Shown in pieces: positions 10,981 to 22,313 of a stretch of 64,000 nt of DNA; positions within the stretch are counted from its first letter, which is position 1; each line of letters opens with the position of its first letter. Location: assembly GCA_018902385.1 (NCBI GenBank), contig JABSSW010000062.1:176619-240618 (forward strand). The letters are read 5' to 3'. The position numbers were made by a program, and so were the translations under genes. The notes under the pieces were generated by a model. It did no database searches. It was not told the DNA's origin and saw only the letters and a program-made list of their open reading frames with translations. Source of the DNA: Physcia stellaris (lineage: Eukaryota; Ascomycota; Lecanoromycetes; Caliciales; Physciaceae).

Positions 10981-12005
10981 TGTTTGGTAATGTACTGTAT
11001 TTTATAGACTGTCGGTGGTGTTGTGTGTACGTTATATTGTCGGAGGATAAATCTAGGCGCTTTGTATGCTTAAACTCGGGACCATTAGGATGACAGTCAT
11101 TTCGGCGGAAGTACACGTTGGGAACTAGAGTACAGAAACATCTCTGTTCCAATATCAAAAGACATCTGTAGTCCCATTTCCAGTTATGTCAAGCTACCTA
11201 TTGGTAGACATGATTTTGCCGCTCCGTTCGAATGAGCAAGGTCCAGAATCGTGGGCTGACAGAGAAAGAAGACATGTCACAAAGAAGAGTGCTTCGTACT
11301 GGGCACTTCGATTGGAAATCAATTACATGAGATAGGAGGAAACCTCACAAAAAGCCTAGACTTTGGTCCTATGAAAACCTTCGCTAGGATCCTCCCAAGC
11401 GACCTCACTGTCGCAATCAAGTAAATGTCAAGCATGGTCGCAAGTCACCTCTGGACCAATTAATTAAAAAGTATACTTGCAACCACGTACTTAGTACACT
11501 GGGGCTAAGGCGAAAGTCCCTATTGTCGGATCGTAGCTCCTTGTGAAATCATAACATTGCTGGTGGTTTTGGAACTTGTAAGGGATATGTATGATGCAAT
11601 TCCGAAAAGGCGATTGTACTGATGATGAAAGAGGAGGTGTGTAATTTCAAATCGCTTTCTTGATTCCGAAGTTGGACTCGGAGTGACGAAATCGGGGGCT
11701 TTGTACGGGCTAAAGTGGACATACAGTTGGATGAAACGCTGATGACCATTAATTCCACTTAGGTAAGGAGAGTCATAAGAAGCGAGTGATCGCCTAGGCC
11801 ATCTGAGCTAGTCTAGTATCATCCTCAACTATAAGCATGGCCCTTAAAGATACAAGACAATCAAAGATGTCTAACCAGCTATCTAACGCCACAGAAATGC
11901 TACTTTACATACCATACCACAGCTACTGATCCCCGTTCAGGTTGTTTAGCAGTTGAGGACAACTGATGAACGCTAAAACTTAATGCAAAGACATAACAAT
12001 GGACT
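10981..12005. other. Intergenic, convergent 3' ends
   Basis: About 1 kb between the 3' ends of the FAD oxidase and MFS genes. Short frames (for example 11549-11758, minus) have no family features. I see no repeat or RNA gene. Confidence 0.6.
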
Positions 12006-13873
12006 CTAGCCAGCTGCCTCGGTGCTCTCCTCTGAGACATCTTCTTCAGGCTTCTTAGGCGGCTTTATACTCTGCCACTTCAATGGCAGCGCACCCAGCA
12101 CACTGAGACAAGCCATCGCTAAACCGGCACGAAACACAATTCTCAAAGCCTGATTATAGGCCTCCAAAACCTGCGGCAAATACTCTGCTGAGACCCTACC
12201 TCTCAGTTCTGTCGCGCCTGCTTGCACTATGCTACTAGCATCGAAATCTGGGATACCAATGGCGTTGACGTATGAAACAAGCTTGCTGTTGAGGATGTTG
12301 TTACCGATGGACACGAACAGCGCACCTCCGAAGAACTGGAAGAATATCGTCATACTGATCCCGATGGGGATATCCTGCGGCGACAGATCAGGTTGCACCA
12401 CGACCTGCGGCAGCGCAAGTGCAAGGCCGGTTCCGAAGCCCGATATGACCTGGTAGCCTATCCACTTGCTGCTCGGGCTGTCGACTTGCCATGTCGAGAT
12501 CAGCCCGCCGCCTATGGATGTCAGGATGGTGCAGCCGTAGAAATACTGGATGTAGCTCCCGAACTTGGTCGTGAGGATACCCGATAACAGCGATCCAACG
12601 TTGTTGGCTACGATCAAAGGAATAGTATCGATACCGGACTGCTTTGCATTGACACCCTTCACGGCTTGGAAGTATATTGGGATGAAGTACACGAAAATGA
12701 AAAACTGGGCATAATTGAAGAAGGCGAAGCAGGATGCGGCAGCAACTGTGCGCTGGAAGGCGACTCCGGCAGGAATGGTGGCTTTGGATCCCATACGGAG
12801 CTCATTGATGACGAAAGCGATGAAGAGAATGGCGAAGATGACGATCAGAACGATTATACGTGCGTTGGACCAGGCATAGGTTGTGCCTGCCCATTGAAGC
12901 GCGATGAGGATGCAGATAATGCTGGGTAGGAAGAGAATTTGGCCGATAGGGTCGAGGGACCAGAGGGTTTGTAACCATCCTTGTTTGAGACGTGGTGGTG
13001 AAGGAAGATGCAGTACCATGATCAACATGGCTGCTGCTAGCCCTCCTATGGGAAGGTTGATGTAGAAGCACCTGCGAGTTGTTAGTTCGCACTTCTTGTG
13101 CGATTTGGTGACTCACCAGCGCCAAGTGACCAGGTCAGTAAAAGCACCACCAATCAAGGGGGCAGTGATGGTCGCAATAGCGTATGTGCCGCCAATTATG
13201 CTTTGATATGCTGGCCTCTTATCCAATGGAGAGATCATGGTTATGGTGACCAAGGCTCCATTGAAGATACCTGCGGACCCCGCTCCGGAAAGGGCACGAC
13301 CAACGATAAAAGCGATCGAGTCGGGAGCCACGGCCGAAATCAGGGACCCAACTTCGAAGATGAAGAGAGCGGTGAGGAAGGTGAGTTTGATCGAACGTAT
13401 TGCATATATTTTGCCGAAGAAAGGGATGAACGCGGCGGCGGGGAGGTTGAAGGCCGAGCCATACCTATGGTTCGATTTTAGTACCTCTGTGAATGGAAAG
13501 GTGCTCGCATAGATGGTAGCAAGTGATCAACTCACCATCCGACATCATTGAGGGTTTTGTAATCGTCTGTGATGCGAGGGATTGCTGTGACGATGATGGT
13601 GTTGTCTAGAGCTACGCAGAAGATGGCCAGGATCAGGGCGACGAAGATGACTAAAAATTGTAGCTTGGTTGTTGGTACGATATCATCCGTGGTAGCATTT
13701 AAGGCTGACGGTCGCAGCTCTTGTTCGTCTTGCCCTGCTAGTTGAAGATGAGGCTCTTCTTTGCCTGAAGTGACAGAACCTGGCCGTTGAAGTTGAGACT
13801 CTTCTTTGTCTGACGTGACAGAGCCTGGCCGCTTCTGGTTGTGGGTGACAAAGTCACTCATCTCTTGATTCAT
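12006..13873 (-). CDS. MFS multidrug/metabolite exporter (DHA2, 14-TMS type)
   Basis: A 583-residue major facilitator protein in the plasma membrane, probably exporting the cluster product. Exons are 13873-13536, 13464-13117 and 13071-12006, with introns of 71 and 45 nt, both splitting a Trp codon. An N-terminal cytosolic tail of about 70 residues is followed by TM1 with the DHA2 signature [13 protein letters not shown]...DVGWYGSAF. The later [17 protein letters not shown] matches motif C, and [13 protein letters not shown] is typical of the family. About 14 hydrophobic segments can be counted. The tail contains a 15-residue tandem duplication (RPGSVTS... twice), encoded by a 45-bp direct repeat with few differences. 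The start is at 13873. It lies next to the second SDR, divergently transcribed. Confidence 0.92.
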
Positions 13874-14614
13874 TGCTAGTATATGTTCTGCTGATTCGAG
13901 GGCGGATCCTGCGATACGATGGTAATGGGAAGAGCGAAGACCATGCGCATAGATCCTCGAAATCTGTCATAGAAGGAAAGCGTCGGGTTGAAGTGTCCGT
14001 CGACAGTAGGGATTTTTACGTCAAAGACGGTAAGGTGGTTGCCCCTGATCCTCTGTTACCACTCTTCGCTAGCTACTTTGCACGCTCGCCTCTCAATCCC
14101 CAGTCTTGGCAATGAGGCTCGCCGCACGGTCGCTAAGCGTAAAATTGCCGAAAGCCGAGCGCGCAAAAGCTCGCTTGCCGAAAGTAAATTCGAATTCATT
14201 TACGCTCAACGCCCTTGCGATCCTGGGTGTTTCGGGTCCAAGACTCGGAGGGAGCTGGTGACACTGGTGTGAATGGATCTTCGTAAGCCCAACCCGGGCT
14301 AATGTACTTTGCTACCAGGTATACGTGCCTGCGGTGGTATAAGTATGGTCTGGGCGAATCCTGCTGCTAAAACATTGAAGAACCCTGTCCTAGATAAGGC
14401 CTTACTCATTTGATCTTCCGGATTACCTCGCCCTGTCAACACTGTGGACTCTCATCAGAGCTAGCAGTAAAACGGTCTAGACATCCGCACAATCTCATCA
14501 GCTTCATAGCCTGTTAGCGGGGTCCTCAGAGCAGAACCATCCACGAAATCCAGATACCCAACACCAGACAGCATCTTTGCACTGAAATATCATCAACTCA
14601 ACCTTACCCTCAAA
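13874..14614. promoter_or_regulatory. Bidirectional promoter of MFS exporter and second SDR
   Basis: About 740 bp between two divergent start codons. It holds an AflR-like near-match TCGCTAAGCGT at 14130-14140 and no convincing gene. Open frames across 13873-14272 lack family features. Confidence 0.5.
14130..14140 (-). promoter_or_regulatory. AflR-like palindrome (one mismatch)
   Basis: The site reads TCGCTAAGCGT. Only the last base departs from TCG-N5-CGA. It sits between the divergent MFS and SDR genes and closely resembles the site at 4297-4307. Confidence 0.35.
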
Positions 14615-15514
14615 ATGCCTGCTCCACCACCATGGACCGGCATGAACTTTACAACCAAGCTCAACAGCAAGCCTTCCGAATGCCTCGCCCAATTCACCCC
14701 AAAGCTGCCCTCTCCGTACGTCGTCGCAATCATGGGAGCAAGTCGAAACATTGGAGCTGCAACAGCCAAGGCCTTCGCCCAGGCGGGGGCGACCGGTCTC
14801 ATCCTCACCGGTACCACTGACTCACCACTCCTCCGTGACACAAAGAAGGAAGTTGAAGCAGCTGCCTCGTTTCCAGATATCAAAGTCACCGTCCTCGCCG
14901 CTGATATTGGTGATCCGTCCTCTGCAAAGCTCGTTGCGGATACAATCGAGTCCTCGTATGGCCGTCTTGATTTGCTCGTCAACAACGCGGCTATTGTGAG
15001 CACGAACGAGTCTGCTTTCAACAAACCCGAAAGCATTGGACTCGAACAAATCCAAAAGACGATGCAAGTCAACTTCGTCGGCAAATTCGCCATCGTCCAG
15101 GCTCTGCTGCCACTTCTCTTGAACAGCGAGGGCGGTGCCAAGACGATTGTCAATGTCACGAGTGCCTTGGCGCATTTCGTGAACATGGGCCCTATCGGCT
15201 ACAACATTTCCGAGTTGGCGACTAATCGGATGACCGAGGCGATTGCCGCTGCGTATGGTGCTGAGGGCCTGTTGGCTTTTGCTGTTCATCCAGGTGTTGT
15301 TGCGACGATGCCACCCCCAATTGGCATGGAGGTTCGTCCCATGGCGGTCGATGATGTCGGGCTCTGCGGTGCATTCTTGCTCTGGTTGGTTAAGGAAAGA
15401 CGAGAGTGGCTGAGTGGACGGTACTTGAGTGCCAACTGGGACGTTGACGAGTTGGAGGCCAAGAAGGATGTCATTGTCAGCAACGATCAATTGAAGATGC
15501 GAATGGTTGTTTAA
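14615..15514 (+). CDS. Short-chain dehydrogenase/reductase with altered active site
   Basis: A 299-residue, intronless SDR. The cofactor loop is GASRNIG (near residues 41-47), the NNAA motif is present, and the Ser of NVTSAL precedes the active-site Tyr (about residue 196, in IGYNISE). The usual Lys four positions after the Tyr is replaced by Glu (codon GAG at 15212-15214). The Lys of YxxxK normally lowers the Tyr pKa and binds the cofactor ribose, so classical reductase activity is doubtful. The C-terminus ends with YLSANWDVDELEAKK, as in other fungal cluster SDRs. It may have become a non-redox enzyme or a binding protein, or it may be inactive. It is divergent from the MFS gene and convergent with the regulator. 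Confidence 0.87.
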   Translation: MPAPPPWTGMNFTTKLNSKPSECLAQFTPKLPSPYVVAIMGASRNIGAATAKAFAQAGATGLILTGTTDSPLLRDTKKEVEAAASFPDIKVTVLAADIGDPSSAKLVADTIESSYGRLDLLVNNAAIVSTNESAFNKPESIGLEQIQKTMQVNFVGKFAIVQALLPLLLNSEGGAKTIVNVTSALAHFVNMGPIGYNISELATNRMTEAIAAAYGAEGLLAFAVHPGVVATMPPPIGMEVRPMAVDDVGLCGAFLLWLVKERREWLSGRYLSANWDVDELEAKKDVIVSNDQLKMRMVV

Positions 15515-15739
15515 GAGGGGAGAATGTACGGACGCTTCGGAGGGCAAGAAGTGTGAGCTTATTACATCGGATATTAGCGTGCATCTCAATGCCCGAAATG
15601 GCAAGAGTGTATATCGAGATAGGCAGGTAGACGCTGCATACTTCAATAGACTGCCTGCGTGGGAATGGTTCATCTTTTTGATCTTTTCGGTGGGACTAAC
15701 AACTGGATCAACGAACCCTTAGCTTTGCCTAAATCCAGT

Positions 15740-16996
15740 CTATTCGTCTCGCCTGTTGATACCGGCGCCAAATTCTTTGATCTGCCGCAGTGTGTCCTGA
15801 ACCTCTGCCTGCATCTTTTTTCCCGCCACCGCGTACCAATTCAATGCATGTTGTTCGTCGTGATACGCGTCATCGCGCATGGATTCGTCGCCCATTCTCT
15901 TCATCTCACCCACGACCGTCTCCAGTTTCCTGACTTCTCGTAGCAATACCCCCTTCATCAGGAGCTTCTGATCCTCATCTCCGAGATCGAAGACGCCGAT
16001 TTGGAACGAGACTGGCTTCACCGTGCGATCGGTGGCGCTTGACGTTGTGCCGGTTGAGGAAAGTTGATCGGAGGAAGAGCTGCCACTACTCAAGCTGGGA
16101 ACGGGAGGCCTGGAGTTGGCTTGATAGTGAGAGGATATAATGATACGATACCAGAAAAGGACTTTGGAAGCTATAGTCATGTAGAGGAGCGCGATGTGTG
16201 GTTGCTGGACGCAGGGAGCATCGAGCAGTTTTCTGAGGGTGCTGATAGCGGCGCGGTTGAAGTAGAGGACTTTGTCGACGGGAGGCATGAGGTCTGTAAC
16301 ACCTCCAAAGCTTGTCCTTGTCCGAGTCGTGATCTGGTTTACTTCACCGGGATGATCCGTGTGGAGCATGGTACATGAATGCAGAGAGTGGAGGGCGGTG
16401 AATGCTTCAGCTTCGCAATCGTATGGTACTGTATGAGGTTCCGGAGGCTCGAAGACGGAGGAGGCTGCTGTCGTTGGTGGGGCTAAGGGCGCACCATCCC
16501 AACTATTGTTTGTGGCACTATCTGAAATCCCAAGGCCATTAGACATGGGAACGAGTCCCAAGTCCATGGTGGTCCAGGTCGAATCCATTTCAAAGCCATC
16601 GTCCAGAGTATGGTTGTTAAAGTCCATGAATCTTGCGTCCTCACCACCACCGCTCTCGTTCCCACTACCACCGACAGCCTGTCCATCCCCGCTATCTACA
16701 GTATTTACCACTGGCTCGGCAGCTACCGTGACCCCTAGTGGGGTCATACCGGACCCTGAGAACTTCTTCCATGGATGCTTCCCGTGGCGTCTCGAGGGGC
16801 TGTAAGAGCAGCTAAAAGAATTGGCCCGACAGCGGTCGCACACGGGTTGCTTCTTGTCGCACTTGACTTTGGCCGTGGAGCAGGCGTCACAGGTAGATCG
16901 GAGCCTGAAGGGTGCTCTTGAGGCGGACATTGGACTGGCGACACCCTTGGCCCCCACGTGTGAAGTCGGATACATGGACGAGTGCTTCTGGCGCAA
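15740..16996 (-). CDS. AflR-type Zn(II)2Cys6 transcription factor, likely pathway regulator
   Basis: A 418-residue, intronless nuclear regulator. The zinc cluster is C36-x2-C-x6-C-x6-C-x2-C-x6-C63 (STCDACSTAKVKCDKKQP at its start), followed by the basic linker SPSRRHGKHPWKK. This arrangement and wording resemble AflR, the activator of aflatoxin and sterigmatocystin genes. A Ser/Gly/Asp-rich middle is followed by an AflR-like C-terminal region: CTMLHTDHPGEV, a helix with LYFNRAAISTLRKLL, and a closing ALNWYAVAGKKMQAEVQDTL. Its position at the edge of the cluster and the AflR-like palindromes near the other genes suggest that it activates them. The first ATG gives 22 residues before the next Met; either start is possible. 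Confidence 0.92.
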   Translation of the reverse strand: MRQKHSSMYPTSHVGAKGVASPMSASRAPFRLRSTCDACSTAKVKCDKKQPVCDRCRANSFSCSYSPSRRHGKHPWKKFSGSGMTPLGVTVAAEPVVNTVDSGDGQAVGGSGNESGGGEDARFMDFNNHTLDDGFEMDSTWTTMDLGLVPMSNGLGISDSATNNSWDGAPLAPPTTAASSVFEPPEPHTVPYDCEAEAFTALHSLHSCTMLHTDHPGEVNQITTRTRTSFGGVTDLMPPVDKVLYFNRAAISTLRKLLDAPCVQQPHIALLYMTIASKVLFWYRIIISSHYQANSRPPVPSLSSGSSSSDQLSSTGTTSSATDRTVKPVSFQIGVFDLGDEDQKLLMKGVLLREVRKLETVVGEMKRMGDESMRDDAYHDEQHALNWYAVAGKKMQAEVQDTLRQIKEFGAGINRRDE

Positions 16997-19900
16997 TCAA
17001 GCGGATACCCTCGAGGTATAGATAACCTGAAGGTATCTAGGTAATGTAATTGTCATGCATTGGTGAGGCATGGTATGGTGAGATTGTTAATGCGGTCTCG
17101 AGTTGACCTAATCTCCAGCAGAGTCCAGACCCTGCGTACACGCCAAGCCGTCTCCCCCGAGACGCTAGGCCGAAATGGTCAGATGCGGGAAGTGCCACTG
17201 TGCCTTGCACGTCAGCCCCTGGACCCTGAGGATTCCGGAGGAATCTCCTCCATTCCTGTCTGGCCTTGCGACGAGAAGGTTGCACCGTCGACACGCGGCT
17301 GGAGGAATAGATTGTAGCGGTGTGACACATGGAAGAAGGTCTAGTTCATTTTGCGTATGCTGTCCGAGTCTAGCTAAGAACCACTACCCTGCGCTGCAAC
17401 GCTACAGACCAGGATGGGATTATAAGAGGTGTCAGGTGCAGACATTAATAATGTCCCTATCTACGGCTGAAGCCTCTTGGATGATGATATTGTTAGGCGG
17501 TCTGCTTACTAGTGTATTATCGAAGAGTCAAGAGGGTGGTAGCTAGTAACAATGTACATGTACTCAGGGACGTTTTTCGGGAGTACTCAAAACTACTAGG
17601 CTCATGTAGCCAATGATAAAAACGCGCCTGAGTACAGTAGCTTGGAATGAAATCTCCGGCTCTAGCTAGGCAAAATTGGAAGTCACGGCCCGTGAGCCGT
17701 GTCTTTGTTCGTTTACTTAGATTCGCGGATAAGATTAGATTAGATTAGATCAGATTAGATGGTTCCAGAAGCGAAATCCACCCTCCCTCCAATCGGGCAG
17801 AAAACATTGTACTACAATGATTATCTCAAGCGATTTCAATCAGCTTGTCCGCCTTCACGAAGCTACCTTTGCTCGACGATCATCAGATTCCCTCGTGTCA
17901 CGTCGAACTTCCTCCGATATCACCGCAATGCCAGCAAGCAAGATCACTGAGTGCCGGTAAGCGCGCTCTCGTGAAACGAGTCTCTGGAAGGTATAATCCC
18001 ACTCCATATGTACTATTGTATGATTGACATTGCATTTCAGACCATGCAGTCCATATTCTTCCTTCCTTTGACACTGTCCCGTCGAGGTTGAAGGCAGATC
18101 AAAAACATGTTGCTCGAGAAGAGAAGACCCAACAACCGGATACTACATAACTACGCTGCTATGGAAAGGATATACTCATCGGGACCAGGGTCAATGTCAT
18201 CCTTTGGATTGGGAGTAGCGTTGGGGCCTTCGCTGGAATCAACGTTGAGTTTCTTCCAGACTACACCTGGTCAATCATAGGCTCGGTGTCGACACTGTGA
18301 TATCATACATCCTCCTACGTGAAGCTTTCGGACCGGCAAGTTGTTCTGTGGCTTGCCGCGCGTGTTCCGGACACAAGGAAACGTCCTAAGGGCCACCTGT
18401 TTCCCGGGATCCATAACTGGCTACGCAACGATGAAGGGTTGTGTTACCAGGTTGGTAGCATCTTCCTGGACAAATCTCTTGAAGCGACACAATTCAAATT
18501 CAGACATCCCACCCTCCACGCTTCCAGCACCTTTTTGTACAGGCATCAAGGAGCTACAAAACCAGGGCCCGATTTATCATCTCTAAACCGGCGCTACAGG
18601 CGATGTTAGCCTGAGAAGCTTTCACGTCGAAGATCAGTAGACAATATCGGTTAACTGACACCTTCGAGGCCTCGCGACAGCGTTAAATAGATAAATCCAA
18701 GGGGGGAGAGAACATGAAACTCTCTGTGCCTGTCTAAAAGTTCATCGGGGAACCCTGCCTCTTTGGCACGCCATTGCACATTACACGCCTGGCAGATACT
18801 AGACTGGCACTCAAGGCTTCGTCGAATTTCAAATTCTTAACGGTCCGGCAAACGTGCACAAAGTGGCGAAGTGAATGGTATCTCACTGACCGCCGCCTTG
18901 TAGCCTGGTCTATCACGTTAGAATTGATACCTAAAGCCTTACTGCAATAATCTGGCTTTACCAGGCATGAATCTGCTGTGTTACCATGCCGGCTACTGGC
19001 GGGCTGGAAAATTGAGTCGGACGCTCACAACGAGAAATCTCATGATAAAGTCTCTGAAGAGCTGAACGTCAACACCGTGGACGCCGCGAATTTGTACGCG
19101 GCTTATTGACTGGCCTTCGCGAATCTTTATCCCAGGAATAACGATCCGAAGATCACAGTACGCATGCTAGGACGAGGAAGAAAGGCTAAAGACAGTATGT
19201 ATGGGCTGAGAATATGAAACGACAGCACACGGAGGATGACTGGCAATGTCGCATGGCTTTTGATAGGCCATTCCCGTAAGAATGCATGAGAGTCTCTTCA
19301 TGAGTTTCATCAACTCGGTCCCCATATGTTTCATGCTTTTCGGACGTCTCCACTTAACGTCGTCATACTCTTGGGGCAAGAGTACGTACTGCAAGAGGAG
19401 GGAGGATCGCCACGGGTATTCGCTGGATTTCGACAAGGCGCCTAATGCCCTTTTTATGGGCCTGTCCACTGAGAGTATTCTCGTTTTCTTCTAAGGATTC
19501 TCTGTTAAGTGGTCCTTTCTTCAATCACTCAAGCTCCCACAAATTGCCATTGCGACACTTGACTTGCGATATAAAACGATACATACTCTCTTCACTGGCT
19601 TTAGGGCTTCCGTATCGTCTTCTTGCGCAATAGCTTCGCTGGCTTGATAGATCTAGCGGTTTCATTCAGGAGTCTTGCTCTCTCATCTATCCTAAGAGGA
19701 ACTGCTCTCCTCAGGACATTCGCAAGCTCACGTTTTTGTACAAGGAGCTCCGAAAGAACACCATTACAAGCTACGATACATTTATACATGATCATCGCAA
19801 GCCCGGATAGCGCAAGGAACATTGCTCTGGATTCAAAAGACGACTTCAAGCATATCGCAAATCTCGTCAGGCAAAATTGCAGTATGACCACAGACGCGCA

Positions 19901-21231
19901 TGCACAGACGTTAATCAAGCTTACGCTTCTGATCTCGTACATGCAATGATAAAACTTGTCTTTTCATCTTATGCATCATGGGTATGAGCTAGCGGATACC
20001 CTTCGCAACGAGCACGTTGCGCTATTCGTGATTCACACTCGAATTCGAAGCCTCTCATTAGTGAAATTTGAATTAATTGTCTCATCGATTCAAACATCAC
20101 TTTTCAGATAAAGGTTTATTCGATACATGTAGGCCCGGCAAGTCAAAGTCAGCGGAGAGCTTTAGGGTTGGATTCAAGTCTGATTAGATTGTGAGACATG
20201 GCATATTCGTTCTTCGAGATATTCCTGCCGAGCCTGCGAATGCTTTGCGCCCTACTTATTTTCGCCTCGTGATACTTGTTGTACCCAGCATCTAAAACCT
20301 ACAAAGGAAGGCTCTTCTTGAAGGTCAAAGAATCAATAATATCAAAACCCCAGCGTGTGCGCATTGAGTTCTGGTGCAAACCGCATCGTTGCTTTGCAGG
20401 CATCGCGAGGTGTTGCCTCGCCCTTCCAAGCCGCATGACTATAGCGATGATGAATCAGTTCTCGTTACTCTACTCTCGATGGATTGGAAGGCGCGCAATC
20501 TGCTCTACATTATTGTTGACTAATTAACGAGGCCCTCCGAAATAGTATGAACGAGCAAACCACCTCGTACTATGTAACTAGCTAGTATAGGTTAGTTAGA
20601 TAGTTCACAAAATAAAAACTACCAACGCCAACTAATTAACTAATTATCGTTAGTGATCGCTTGTCGGTGTACAAATTGCGAAACTTGCAACGGATTATTC
20701 TTTGTTTCGACTAACAGCTGGAGCGACCCGGACCGTGATACTCGCTAGAAATAGCAATCTCAGGCCAACTTATGCGCAAGTAGCCGTGTTTCGGACCTAT
20801 CAACATACGCGCAAGCAGTCGTGTTCGACCCCTGAAATGCCTTGATCGAGAGTTCTTCACCTTGGGAAAACGACCATGACCCTGCTATCAGGAGACTAAT
20901 AAAACCATGAGCGTGATATTTCATCAATTGTTACAGACTCTAATTGTCGCATCAAGCTGTAGAGGCTTGAGATGGTAACCTAGTCGACTCGCTTCCCGTC
21001 GCTATATTGAGCGAAACGTGGTGACATCCTATTTCTATTATTTGTTGTAAGCTTTCCGCTATGTGAGAAGCATCAGTATGTGCCGTGATATATAGTTGAG
21101 TCGTCTGGACGCTTTGAATCGTTACTCGCAACTCACAAAAGTACGATCTCTAAGTTTGATATCATTCCCGTTGCTCGCTAGCCACTTCGATAAAGTTTTT
21201 GTATCTTCTCGCAAAGAGTATATCGCCCGTC
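16997..21231. other. Gene-poor region of normal base composition
   Basis: About 4.2 kb in which I cannot support a complete gene. It includes the promoter of the regulator, where TCGACACGCGG at 17288-17298 loosely fits TCG-N5-CGR. Several short open frames (18319-18609, 19167-19469, 19601-19942, both strands around 19.6-19.9 kb) lack recognisable domains, and neighbouring frames overlap. Weakly gene-like pieces with possible splice sites occur at 17.8-18.6 kb but do not join cleanly. These could be decayed genes. Confidence 0.5.
17733..17760. repeat. Short GATTA-type tandem repeat
   Basis: Repeats of GATTA (with one GATCA) run for 28 bases. A simple-sequence tract with no known role here. 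Confidence 0.8.
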
Positions 21232-22313
21232 ATGTCTCTCTTGGCCGCTCTGCTCGTTTCCCTCGCTTGCCTTCGTAACACGCTAGCTGTTCCCGTTCCG
21301 GACATAGATGCTGCAGCATGTACCGATATCAAGTACACGGTCGACAAAGCTGAAAAAGTGGTTGGCCAGACGTTTCTGAGTGACCTGAGTTGCAAGAATG
21401 ACTTCTCCGCAGGTATAATATCTGCATGCAGCATGACTTGCTCCAGTAGCTGACTATGCCATATAGACAAAAATGGAAGATGTAATATTGGTCCCACACA
21501 GTGGCGTCACTGGGCTGTAATCCCTTTGGTCTCGAAGAACCTAGTAGGCGCTGGCTCTACATACAATCTGTGAGCCAACGTCAGCCTCTGTATTCTTTCA
21601 TGAAGCATGTCAGCTTATGCCAGCTCAGCTCGCAGATTGCCGATGACGCAAACGGCAAGCTTGGATATGCCGACGCGGTCCCAGGGCAGCTCACTGGAGG
21701 TCCTTCCACTTTTTATTGTGACAAGGCATTGGAATGTGGCCTAACAGTGACGCCTCAATATGTCCATGTAACAGGCACCAGGAGTTTTGGGGCTTCCTGC
21801 AACGCCCCGCAGCCATCGGATGCGTTCGAGATGTGGTTGCCACTTGCGACCCTCACCGCCGGAGGCACGGAGGCATTGATCACCGCTGCCAGATGCTACA
21901 AAGGGAACGCGCCGACAGGAGAGACTGAAATGGCTGCATGTCCAAGCAGTGATGCATGGAGCGATCAGGTTGTGCCCAACATCTTACCGGCCGGCACGTT
22001 CGCCAAATTGGACCGCACGTCATCGCACGGACAAGGCTATCGCTTTAGCATAAGGTTCAACAGCGATAACACCAAGTTTGGTATCAAAGGGCAGACGCTT
22101 TTAAACGCACTGAATGATAAAGTCTACAAGGCTGGCGCTGCGACGGCATATGCTGGGAACTGGCAAGAGTGGAGCGATGGGCTTTCGGATATCGCTGAGT
22201 TCAACTTCGACGCGCCGGATGGCACAACTCTATCCAATACATGTGCGGCTGTTTCCTCAGCCCTGGAGTCTGTATCTGGGATTGGTGACTCAGGATCCGG
22301 TATCTGTGATTGA
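21232..22313 (+). CDS. Putative secreted protein, unknown family
   Basis: About 330 residues in two exons (21232-21412 and 21502-22313; intron of 89 nt, GTATAA...CACAG). The N-terminus MSLLAALLVSLACLRNTLA is a clear signal peptide with a cleavage site near A19-V20. The mature part has spaced Cys residues (AACTDIK, LSCKND, FYCDKALECG, GASCNAP, ARCYKG, AACPSS, SNTCAA, and a C-terminal SGICD), suggesting disulfides. I do not recognise a domain. A further 54-nt stop-free intron inside exon 2 (GTGAGC...GCCAG, around 21570-21625) is possible and would shorten the protein by 18 residues. It lies at the edge of the AT-rich block, where fungal effector-like genes often occur. That functional idea is inference only. 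Confidence 0.75.

Noticed and set aside
18319-18609. Two overlapping frames in a possible decayed gene at 17.8-18.6 kb
   Set aside because: Splice sites can be proposed but the joined frames hit stops and show no domain.
19601-19949. Overlapping open frames of 108-113 codons on both strands
   Set aside because: One resembles a helix near membrane domains in some fungal proteins only weakly; two long frames in the same place cancel each other as evidence. Not called.
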